From: Phytoactinopolyspora endophytica
Lineage (GTDB): Bacteria; Actinomycetota; Actinomycetes; Jiangellales; Jiangellaceae
DNA: 6,935 bases
NCBI RefSeq assembly: GCF_004138495.1
Contig: NZ_ML142862.1
Span: 74,704 to 81,638 of the forward strand
Reading direction: 5' to 3'
Both the position numbers and the translations under genes were made by a program. The stretch's first letter is position 1. Every line of letters begins with the position of its first letter. The notes under the pieces are model-generated. The model made no database searches. It worked only from the letters and a program-made list of their open reading frames with translations, and was not told the origin of the DNA. Positions 1 through 5,100 of the stretch are shown one piece after another.

Positions 1-459
1 TCGATGAAGGGCGAGTTCAACATCGAGCCGCTGATGTTCCACCTGGTCGGCATTCCCAGCTACCTCGTGGTCGGTGAGTTGGCCATCAACAAGGTGCTCC
101 GCGGTGCGCTGCCGACTGTCGAGTACCCCGAACCGCTGAGACAGTCGGCACGGAAAAGGTGGACGGACCAAGCCGAGCTGACGTTGACCTACGCCGAGCA
201 CAATCACGCTCCGGCCGGTCACGTCGCGCAGTGTGCCGCGATGCTCGTCGTCGCCGCGTTGCAATACGCCCACGCGATCCTGGCCTCCCGAGGCGAGTGG
301 ACGACGAACGAGAAGACTTTGCTCGACCGCGCAGGCATGCGCGAGGTCGATCACATGGTCGCCGCGATCACGTCTGCTGCCCCTGGGTCACTGACCGAAG
401 CCATCACGGATGTGCGCCGGATCGGGCGGGAACGACTCGGAAACACTGAATCTGCGTGA
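1..459 (+). CDS. Nucleotidyltransferase-domain protein, C-terminal part (5' end outside window)
   Basis: The frame is open from the first base and stops at TGA 457-459. The ATG at 4 is probably internal: it has no upstream sequence here to judge, and the following segment (FNIEPLMFHLVGIPSYLVV, then LRGALP and WTNEKTLL-like ANEKTLLDRAG) looks like the middle-to-end part of actinobacterial nucleotidyltransferase-domain proteins. In that family an N-terminal polymerase-beta-like fold with a GS...D.D metal site precedes a helical C-terminal domain. Only the helical part is visible (about 152 residues), so the catalytic residues cannot be checked. It is soluble, with no signal peptide or membrane segment. 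The substrate is unknown; relatives are often annotated loosely as aminoglycoside-type or DNA-polymerase-beta-like nucleotidyltransferases. The assignment rests on recalled family resemblance. A hairpin ending in TTT lies 32 nt past the stop. Confidence 0.7.
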   Translation, partial: SMKGEFNIEPLMFHLVGIPSYLVVGELAINKVLRGALPTVEYPEPLRQSARKRWTDQAELTLTYAEHNHAPAGHVAQCAAMLVVAALQYAHAILASRGEWTTNEKTLLDRAGMREVDHMVAAITSAAPGSLTEAITDVRRIGRERLGNTESA

Positions 460-491
460 AGTTGGGTCCCGGGCACCGGCAACCGATCGAT

Positions 492-516
492 CATCCCGAG
501 GAACCCGTCGGGGATG
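492..516 (+). terminator. Probable factor-independent terminator after the nucleotidyltransferase gene
   Basis: CATCCCGA (492-499) pairs with TCGGGGATG (508-516) with a single bulged G, around an 8-base loop. It is followed directly by TTT. It sits 32 nt past the stop of the upstream gene. The T-run is short, as is common in GC-rich actinobacteria. The tail overlaps an operator-like palindrome at 515-528. Confidence 0.5.
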
Positions 517-528
517 TTTGCGAAAACA
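515..528. promoter_or_regulatory. Distal LacI-family operator-like palindrome
   Basis: TGTTTGCGAAAACA is a palindrome with a central CG and 12 of 14 positions symmetric. Its 12-base core matches the promoter-proximal site at 714-725 in 10 of 12 positions. LacI-family operators in actinobacteria are typically palindromes with a central CG of the GTTnGCGCnAAC type. It could be an auxiliary operator for the GH43 gene. It overlaps the tail of the preceding terminator hairpin, so chance symmetry is possible. Confidence 0.4.
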
Positions 529-563
529 CGACATGTCGCACGAAGGTACCCACCTTCTGTCGT
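528..563. repeat. Nested inverted repeat
   Basis: GAAGGT (542-547) and ACCTTC (552-557) form a perfect 6-bp inner stem with loop ACCC. ACGAC (528-532) and GTCGT (559-563) form a 5-bp outer stem. The left outer arm is also part of the perfect 10-bp palindrome CGACATGTCG (529-538). The element could be an RNA hairpin or a protein-binding site; no specific family is recognised. Confidence 0.4.
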
Positions 564-612
564 CACTGAGCTGCTGCGATTCGGTCGAGGACCGAGGACT
601 TCCACCGGTCAC

Positions 613-631
613 GACATCATGAGATGACGTC
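613..631. repeat. Inverted repeat GACATCAT / ATGACGTC
   Basis: Two 8-base arms (613-620 and 624-631) match in 7 of 8 positions around a 3-base spacer. A short spacer and near-perfect arms suit a dimeric regulator site better than an RNA hairpin. It lies about 85 bases upstream of the probable -35 element of the GH43 gene. The binding protein is not identifiable from the sequence. Confidence 0.35.
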
Positions 632-698
632 TTCTCGGCATCCGCGTGCGTCGAGCCACGTCACCGGCCCTGTTTCTTGTCGTCACCCCTGAGTGCTC

Positions 699-730
699 TT
701 GACAGCAGGTTGAGTTAGCGCAAACATATC
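699..730 (+). promoter_or_regulatory. Probable sigma-70-type promoter of the GH43 gene
   Basis: A perfect -35 hexamer TTGACA lies at 699-704. A 17-base spacer leads to the weak -10 candidate AAACAT (722-727); CATATC (725-730) is a second option with a 20-base spacer. The operator-like palindrome at 714-725 lies between and over these elements, the position expected for steric repression. The leader to the GH43 start would be about 65 nt. Confidence 0.45.
714..725. promoter_or_regulatory. LacI-family operator overlapping the GH43 promoter
   Basis: GTTAGCGCAAAC is symmetric in 10 of 12 positions about a central GCGC. It closely resembles the GTTAGCGCTAAC-type operators used by LacI-family sugar repressors in actinobacteria. 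It covers the spacer and -10 region of the probable promoter, so a bound repressor would block RNA polymerase. No LacI-family gene is in the window. The inducing sugar would plausibly be an arabinan or other plant-glycan breakdown product. Confidence 0.6.
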
Positions 731-785
731 CACCACGTACCAACGTTGTAAAGAACACGGCAACTGCCACGGCCGCCCGACCTCC

Positions 786-790
786 GGAGG
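786..790 (+). promoter_or_regulatory. Ribosome-binding site fixing the GH43 start at 800
   Basis: GGAGG at 786-790 directly abuts an ATG at 791, which is too close to initiate there. The in-frame ATG at 800 has a 9-nt spacing, so it is the preferred start. The GGAGG is the right half of the palindrome CCTCCGGAGG (781-790). Confidence 0.75.
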
Positions 791-799
791 ATGTGCTCG

Positions 800-3148
800 A
801 TGTTCAGACCCGTGTCCAGGCTTTTGATCAGCGCACTTCTCACCGCTTCGCTCTTGGCGCCAGCTGTCGCGCACGGCTCGGAGCAACCCGGCGCCGACGA
901 ACCCCCAGCCGAGCCGTCGTTCACGAACCCGGTCGGCGGCGATGAAGTACCCAACTTCGCCGACCCGACAGTGATCCGCGGACGCGACGGCTATTGGTAT
1001 GCGTACGCCACGGGTGATCCACTGTTCCCGGGCGATGACTACCGCAAGATGAAGATCGCACGGTCGGACGATCTCGTCGACTGGGAGTACGTGGATGATG
1101 TCTTCACGCCGGAGACAGAGCCGCGCTACGACGGTTTCGGCGATGACGCGCGCCGCATGTACTGGGCGCCGGCCGTCGAATACGTCGACGGCCGCTACCT
1201 CCTGTACTACTCGTACGTTGTCAACCCTCCTGGCGAAGGCCAGAACTGGACAGCCATAGGGGTGGCCACCGCCTCGAATCCGGCCGGGCCTTGGACCGAC
1301 TCCGGAGCCTTCGTGACCGGCCCGGAGCGCTGGGAGCCACGTCCGGGCGAGCAGGCCTGGCGCAATGTCATCGATCCGGAGGTGGTGTCCACACCGGACG
1401 GCACTCGCTACCTCTACTACGGCTCGGTCCTTGGCGGTGTCACCGTCGTGGAACTGTCCGAGGACGGTTTGACCGCCGTCGGAGAGCGGACCCCGGTCAC
1501 ACTCGAGAACCGGTATGAAGGAGCCCACATCGTCTACCGAGATGGGTACTACTACAACTTCCTATCCATCATCGGCGGCTGCTGTGCGGGGCCGGTCTCG
1601 GCCTACCCTGTCCACGTTGCCCGCTCGAAGAGCCCTCTCGGCCCCTTCCTCGACCGGGACGGCAACTCCATCCTGGGCCGGCACGCCGGTGGCACACCCG
1701 TGCAGGCCCCGAACGGAAACCGATGGGTCAGCGTCGGTCACAACACCGTGGCCACGGACGTGACCGGTCAGCAGTGGCTCGTCACTCACGGCATCGACCG
1801 GAACAATCCCTACCTGCAGGGAACCCTGAGCGCGCGAGGGCTCGTCATCAGCCGGCTGGACTGGATCGACGGCTGGCCAACGGCCAACGCCGGACGCGGT
1901 CTCCTCGACACCCCGCAGGCCGACCCGACCACGGATGCTCGGATATCAGACAGTTTCGAGGCCGGTTCACTGTCCCCACGCGTCTGGCGACGGACCCCGG
2001 ACTGGGAGATCGACCTCGAACCGGCTGGCGGCTATCTCCAGAGCCCTCGGGCGGACCGGACACATGTGTTGTATGCGAGGAAGGCCCTGACGGGGAATTC
2101 CCGTATCAGGGGAGCAGTCCGGCTCGACTCTGACGGCGGCGGATCGGCCGGATTCGTCGCTTTCGAACAGGGCCCCGCCAGCCATGTCCGTGCGTTCATC
2201 GACAAGGACGCCGACGCGCTCGTCGTCGAGGCACAACGTTCGGGCGACGTCGTCGACCGGGATGCCCAGCCCTTGCCCCCAGGCTTCCAGTACGACGATT
2301 GGCACGAACTCGATATCCACATCCGTGATGGTGCTCTCGAGGCGACAGTCACAGACGCCGGGCTCGACGACCCGCTCGCCATGGCAGAGATCAGCGTCCC
2401 ACAAGGCCTCAGAAACGGCCGCTTCGGACTGATCTCGGAGCACGCATCCGCCTCGTTCGACGACGTCACGGCTGCCGATCTATACACACCGGCGACGACG
2501 AAAGAGCCGGACCCGGAGCTCGGTCCGCTCGACCCCGAGATCAGTGACGAGTTCGAGAGCGAACTGGACACCGGCTGGACCGGCATCCGCGAGCCCGACG
2601 CCGCGGTTGACGACGGCGAGTTGACACTTCCGGTTCAACAGGCGGAGCTCATCGATCAGCGTCCCGTCGCCGATGACACCGCTTCGCTATTGCTTCGTGA
2701 CGCCCCTCAAGGCGACTGGACGGCCGAGACCCGAGTCACCGTCCCGTTCGGAGACACGTATCCACTCGCGTGGCCGCAAGCCGGACTCGTCGCCCATGCG
2801 AATGACGATGAGTTCGTCACGCTCAGCTACGCCGCCGCCCGCCGTACCCGGCACGTCACGTTCGGCAAGGAGATGCCCTGGGACGAGCGTGTGGTGTACG
2901 GGGACGCACGCCTGGGACCCACGACATCCGACACAGTATGGCTGCGCCTGAAGCACAATCTCGACGCCGACACAGGTGAACACCATTACCGTGCCGCTAC
3001 CAGCGTCGACGGTGACAACTGGGTATGGCACGGCGTACGCACCCTTCCCGCGGACTCGTCACCACGGATCGGGCTGGCGGCGTTCGGCATCGAAGGAGAC
3101 GACAGCCTCACCGCCGAGTTCGATTACATGCGCTTCTACCAGCGATAG
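800..3148 (+). CDS. Secreted GH43 glycosidase (arabinanase-like) with two C-terminal concanavalin-like domains
   Basis: This 782-residue extracellular enzyme probably cleaves alpha-L-arabinofuranosyl links, with endo-1,5-arabinanase as the nearest match. Residues 1-24 are a Sec signal peptide (basic start, LLISALLTASLLA core, AVA|H cleavage). Residues 41-370 are a GH43 five-bladed propeller. Its expected catalytic triad is present: base D55 (FADPT), pKa-modulating D192 (VIDPEV) and acid E240 (RYEGAHIV). MYWAPAVEY, the vicinal Cys pair 261-262 before a V-ARSKSPLGPF segment, and H314 in GHNTV are typical of arabinanase-type members, where the His helps hold a metal. Two beta-rich laminin-G/DUF1349-like domains follow (about 381-561 and 579-781), joined by a Pro/acidic linker. 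Both open with an ISD-FE motif and end with a FD..Y pattern, suggesting an internal duplication. The last domain resembles the GH43 C2 domain. Exact substrate and subfamily cannot be fixed from sequence; a xylosidase or exo-arabinofuranosidase is possible. It ends 17 bp from the convergent gene. Confidence 0.9.
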   Translation: MFRPVSRLLISALLTASLLAPAVAHGSEQPGADEPPAEPSFTNPVGGDEVPNFADPTVIRGRDGYWYAYATGDPLFPGDDYRKMKIARSDDLVDWEYVDDVFTPETEPRYDGFGDDARRMYWAPAVEYVDGRYLLYYSYVVNPPGEGQNWTAIGVATASNPAGPWTDSGAFVTGPERWEPRPGEQAWRNVIDPEVVSTPDGTRYLYYGSVLGGVTVVELSEDGLTAVGERTPVTLENRYEGAHIVYRDGYYYNFLSIIGGCCAGPVSAYPVHVARSKSPLGPFLDRDGNSILGRHAGGTPVQAPNGNRWVSVGHNTVATDVTGQQWLVTHGIDRNNPYLQGTLSARGLVISRLDWIDGWPTANAGRGLLDTPQADPTTDARISDSFEAGSLSPRVWRRTPDWEIDLEPAGGYLQSPRADRTHVLYARKALTGNSRIRGAVRLDSDGGGSAGFVAFEQGPASHVRAFIDKDADALVVEAQRSGDVVDRDAQPLPPGFQYDDWHELDIHIRDGALEATVTDAGLDDPLAMAEISVPQGLRNGRFGLISEHASASFDDVTAADLYTPATTKEPDPELGPLDPEISDEFESELDTGWTGIREPDAAVDDGELTLPVQQAELIDQRPVADDTASLLLRDAPQGDWTAETRVTVPFGDTYPLAWPQAGLVAHANDDEFVTLSYAAARRTRHVTFGKEMPWDERVVYGDARLGPTTSDTVWLRLKHNLDADTGEHHYRAATSVDGDNWVWHGVRTLPADSSPRIGLAAFGIEGDDSLTAEFDYMRFYQR

Positions 3149-3165
3149 AGCGCACCGTCGAGATG

Positions 3166-3699
3166 TCAGCGTGGAGCAAGAGGAGAAGGCACCCGTGTGG
3201 TGATCGCGCGGACGCGGCCGGTGCGCTCGTTGCGGTACGCGCCGGGGACCTTTCCCTCGGTGTCATACAGCTCGACGGTGACCGTATCGCCCGGAACGCC
3301 CACGGTGTCTTGGCGGTCGCTCGTCGTGAACCGCCACGTCGACGATCCGTGGACGTCGACCGACACCCGGCTGTTCACCCGCGTGTGGGCGATGTCGCTG
3401 ATGGTTCCACGCATCAGCACGGGTGGAACCTCGACTCGGGCTGCTCGCTTCCAGAACGCATGCTGGCGATGAAGGACGACCATGACGCCGATGACGGTGG
3501 CGCCCAGTGACACCGCCGACAGCACTGCGACAACCGGGTTCAGGTCATCTCGCGGCCCGCTGCCGCCGTCGACGTCGCCGATGACGGCGCCCATTATCAC
3601 CATGCCGACCAGGGCGACGAGAAGCCACATAACGGTCGCGGCCCAGCGATACTTCCGGCTGAGCCGACGACGTTCTTCGGACGGGTACAAGGCCCCCAT
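3166..3699 (-). CDS. Small two-helix membrane protein of unknown function (DUF3592-like layout)
   Basis: This 177-residue protein starts at ATG 3699-3697, preceded by GGAGGG (3711-3706) at 6-nt spacing. That site fixes the start, although the frame stays open much further upstream. The N-terminus is basic (EERRRLSRKYR). Two hydrophobic helices follow, at about residues 19-41 and 55-77, separated by a short acidic, glycine-rich loop (GDVDGGSGPRDD) expected outside the cell. A basic stretch (HRQHAFWKR) then leads into a soluble beta-rich domain, about 90-170. By the positive-inside rule both ends are cytoplasmic. The RGTISDI... GDTVTVELYDTEGKVPGAY pattern recalls small DUF3592-type or OB-like membrane-anchored domains, but I do not recognise a specific family. 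It is convergent with the GH43 gene and divergent from the other two-helix protein gene. Confidence 0.8.
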   Translation of the reverse strand: MGALYPSEERRRLSRKYRWAATVMWLLVALVGMVIMGAVIGDVDGGSGPRDDLNPVVAVLSAVSLGATVIGVMVVLHRQHAFWKRAARVEVPPVLMRGTISDIAHTRVNSRVSVDVHGSSTWRFTTSDRQDTVGVPGDTVTVELYDTEGKVPGAYRNERTGRVRAITTRVPSPLAPR

Positions 3700-3798
3700 C
3701 GACGTCCCTCCATCGTGCACAGTGCCAGTCACACAACGTTTCCGGAATCCAGCTCCGACGATGCCACAGACCTGACGGGCCGCACCCCGCGGCCGCGC

Positions 3799-3831
3799 TG
3801 GACAGCACCAGCCAGACGCAACCGGTATCAT
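3799..3831 (+). promoter_or_regulatory. Probable promoter giving a leaderless mRNA for the 3838 gene
   Basis: TATCAT at 3826-3831 is a good -10 hexamer ending 6 nt before the ATG at 3838, so transcription would begin at or next to the start codon. No Shine-Dalgarno sequence precedes the ATG. The best -35-like match, TGGACA (3799-3804), has a long 21-bp spacer, so the -35 part is weak. Leaderless transcripts are common in actinobacteria. Confidence 0.45.
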
Positions 3832-3837
3832 ACGGCG

Positions 3838-4515
3838 ATGGCCGAGCGCTGGAATGAACTTCGCGCCCACCCGGAGCGCGGAACCGTGACGAAGGAAGCG
3901 CTGACCGCCCTGGGCGTGTTCTTCGGTATCGGCATCGCCGTCATCGTCCCGTTCCTCTTCTTGTATGGCGACCAGATGCCACGGGCAGAGGACGGACGTT
4001 CGCTCGGCGCCAGACGCGCGATGGGCGAGGACCCCGTCGTCTTTGTCGTGATCGTGGCAGGCGCGATCCTCGCCGGTGTGGGATCGGAGATCGCCTTCAG
4101 GCGGATCCGGCCGCGTCTCGTGCGCAAGGAGACCGCTCGCGACGTCACCGACGCAGCGCGCGTGGCGGCGCGTGAGCTGGCAGCACACCACGTGTCCGAT
4201 TGGCAGGCGCCGGCCGCGCCGGCCGCCACGTCCTACCTTCTGGGTTTGCGAAAACGGCACTGGCCATACGAGGCGGACCGGATCTGGGTCTACCGGCACG
4301 GCACGGAGATCGAGGTGATCGCCGAGCGCAGCTTCCAGAAGGCGGCACTCATCTGGAGCTGGGGTTCCAGTCATCGCGTCGCCCGCGTGGACGTTCAGGC
4401 GAGGGCCCGTGCAAGCGTCGACGGCACCGTGACAAGCCAGCTCGCCGTCGTGTTCGAACCCAGTCCACCGCATAGCGGCGCTGAACCCCGGCATGACACA
4501 GGCGGAGCCGGGTAA
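3838..4515 (+). CDS. Two-helix membrane protein with cytoplasmic C-terminal domain, function unknown
   Basis: From ATG 3838 this is a 225-residue protein. The frame stays open upstream to an ATG at 3715, but that extension is low in hydrophobic residues, has no ribosome-binding site and would run into the start region of the divergent gene. The 3838 start has a -10 box placed for leaderless translation. A short polar N-terminus precedes hydrophobic helices at about 21-43 and 65-86, with a charged outside loop between. A basic, helical stretch (RRIRPRLVRKETARD) follows, then an Ala/Pro segment near 124-130, then a probably beta-rich domain (about 131-212, DRIWVYRHGTEIEVIAERS and VARVDVQARA). 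The tail is polar and probably disordered. The general plan resembles that of the divergent neighbour, but I see no clear sequence similarity. I do not recognise the family. The next gene begins 41 nt downstream and could be co-transcribed. Confidence 0.75.
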   Translation: MAERWNELRAHPERGTVTKEALTALGVFFGIGIAVIVPFLFLYGDQMPRAEDGRSLGARRAMGEDPVVFVVIVAGAILAGVGSEIAFRRIRPRLVRKETARDVTDAARVAARELAAHHVSDWQAPAAPAATSYLLGLRKRHWPYEADRIWVYRHGTEIEVIAERSFQKAALIWSWGSSHRVARVDVQARARASVDGTVTSQLAVVFEPSPPHSGAEPRHDTGGAG

Positions 4516-4543
4516 AACAGGCATGAGAAGGCGTCCACCACGG

Positions 4544-4548
4544 GGAGG
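4544..4548 (+). promoter_or_regulatory. Ribosome-binding site fixing the cold-shock gene start at 4557
   Basis: GGAGG at 4544-4548 overlaps an in-frame GTG at 4548, which therefore cannot be the start. The ATG at 4557 has an 8-nt spacing and begins the canonical [13 protein letters not shown] (4536-4539) could pair weakly with GGTG (4547-4550). Confidence 0.8.
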
Positions 4549-4556
4549 TGAGCAGA

Positions 4557-4772
4557 ATGCCGACCGGTACAGTCAAGTGGTTCGATGCCGCGAAGGGTTT
4601 CGGCTTCATCGAGAATGACGATGGCAGCGGCGACGTGTTCGTCCACTACAGCGCCATCGCCGACACTAGCGGCTTTCGTGAACTGAACGACGGGCAACGA
4701 GTCGAGTTCGAGGTCAGCCGCGGCACGAAGGGCAACCAGGCAGACAACGTCCGCACCATCGCCGGATCTTGA
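4557..4772 (+). CDS. Cold-shock protein (CspA family)
   Basis: This 71-residue protein is the usual length of a bacterial single-domain cold-shock protein. It folds as a five-stranded OB barrel that binds single-stranded RNA or DNA and melts mRNA structure in the cytoplasm. The start [16 protein letters not shown] contains RNP1 (KGFGFI, residues 13-18); RNP2 is VFVHY (27-31). The C-terminal QADNVRTI strand is also typical. The acidic EDDGSGD-like loop and the RGTKGNQA loop fit the family. Whether it is cold-induced or constitutive cannot be told: actinobacteria carry several paralogues and no long structured leader is present, since the previous stop is only 41 nt upstream. Two tandem hairpins begin at its stop codon. 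Confidence 0.95.
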   Translation: MPTGTVKWFDAAKGFGFIENDDGSGDVFVHYSAIADTSGFRELNDGQRVEFEVSRGTKGNQADNVRTIAGS

Positions 4773-4805
4773 GTGATCAAGGTGTCATGGGGCGACAGCC
4801 CGATG
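4766..4805 (+). terminator. Tandem hairpins at the end of the cold-shock gene, probable terminator
   Basis: Hairpin one (4766-4783) has a 7-bp stem including one G-U pair and closes on the GNRA-type tetraloop GTGA; it includes the TGA stop. Hairpin two (4786-4805) has GGGC/GCCC closed by GACA, then a G-G mismatch and CAT/ATG. No T-run follows, so Rho-dependent ending or RNA stabilisation are alternatives. Confidence 0.4.
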
Positions 4806-4813
4806 GCCACAAC

Positions 4814-4847
4814 GCGCGAGCACCATTCCCGACGGCTGTGCTCACGC
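4814..4847. repeat. Stem-loop, 9 bp with one mismatch
   Basis: GAGCAC (4818-4823) pairs with GTGCTC (4838-4843). The stem continues past a C-A mismatch with GCG (4814-4816) and CGC (4845-4847). The loop is 14 bases. Confidence 0.4.
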
Positions 4848-4884
4848 ACAAATAGAAGCACACAACCGCGCCCGGTGACACGCA

Positions 4885-4918
4885 CGTAGCTTTGCCCCAG
4901 GAGTAGCGGGCAGCTACG
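4885..4918. repeat. Stem-loop, 11 bp with a two-base bulge
   Basis: CGTAGCT (4885-4891) pairs with AGCTACG (4912-4918), and after a TT bulge GCCC (4894-4897) pairs with GGGC (4908-4911). The 10-base loop carries AGGAG. This is the strongest fold in the interval. No T-run follows, so it may be a Rho-assisted terminator, an attenuator or part of a structured RNA. Confidence 0.5.
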
Positions 4919-5088
4919 CCGCCTCCCGCGCCGACGCGGTAAGACAATCTTGCGCCGGATCCGTCGCCGGCTCTGCCCAGTGAAGGGCAATCCTCCCCTA
5001 CCTCTTAGTTGACGGCCCACTGCTCGCCACCTCGGCGTCATCGGCCCGCCATGTCGCCTCCCTAGCGTTGACTGAACGTGTCATCGCG

Positions 5089-5093
5089 GGAGG
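5089..5093 (+). promoter_or_regulatory. Ribosome-binding site fixing the phoD start at 5101
   Basis: GGAGG (within GGGAGGAG, 5088-5095) lies 7 nt before the ATG at 5101. That start places the twin-arginine motif at residues 7-8. An alternative in-frame TTG at 5068 lies upstream of this site and is rejected. Confidence 0.8.
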
Positions 5094-5100
5094 AGCGCTC

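Larger units (their letters stand above)
460..799. other. Non-coding regulatory stretch upstream of the GH43 gene
   Basis: No convincing gene is found on either strand: the short reading frames here have no ribosome-binding site and an arginine/serine-rich shadow composition. The stretch contains a terminator-like hairpin (492-516), two LacI-type palindromes (515-528 and 714-725), a nested dyad (528-563), a 19-base dyad (613-631), a probable promoter (699-730), the perfect 8-bp palindrome CAACGTTG (741-748) and the ribosome-binding site of the GH43 gene inside the perfect 10-bp palindrome CCTCCGGAGG (781-790). Confidence 0.75.
4773..5100. other. Gene-free, hairpin-rich interval between the cold-shock gene and phoD
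   Basis: No reading frame with a ribosome-binding site or coding character is seen on either strand. The stretch is dominated by inverted repeats: 4766-4783, 4786-4805, 4814-4847, 4885-4918 and smaller ones at 4936-4955 and 4954-4971. The phoD promoter should lie in the second half, but no convincing -35/-10 pair is visible: TTGACG at 5009-5014 has no good -10 partner, and TAGCGT at 5063-5068 has no good -35. It could hold a small RNA or a long structured phoD leader. Confidence 0.7.

Noticed and set aside
683..1528. 281-codon minus-strand frame opposite the GH43 start
   Set aside because: It is a shadow of the GH43 gene and runs through the promoter region; its composition is atypical and it has no start signal.
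3715..3837. Longer N-terminus for the second membrane protein, starting at ATG 3715
   Set aside because: There is no ribosome-binding site. The extra 41 residues are polar with no family character, and the start would lie almost at that of the divergent gene.
4244..4255. Third copy of GTTTGCGAAAAC, identical to the core of the 515-528 site
   Set aside because: It lies inside coding sequence (GLRKR codons) with no promoter nearby, so it is probably chance. It also cautions that the distal site at 515-528 may be chance.
3700..4524. Minus-strand reading frame open for a further 275 codons upstream of the 3699 start
   Set aside because: It lies antisense to the 3838-4515 gene, and its translation is rich in His, Arg and Cys without domain character. 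A good GGAGGG site and a coherent N-terminus support the start at 3699. Long antisense frames are usual in GC-rich DNA.
4535..4556. Possible RNA thermosensor hiding the csp ribosome-binding site (CACC/GGTG)
   Set aside because: The stem is only 4 bp with a 7-base loop and covers just part of the GGAGG, too weak to claim.
4773..5100. Search for a PHO box upstream of phoD
   Set aside because: No GTTCACC-type direct repeats at 11-nt spacing were found, so PhoP control cannot be claimed from the sequence.
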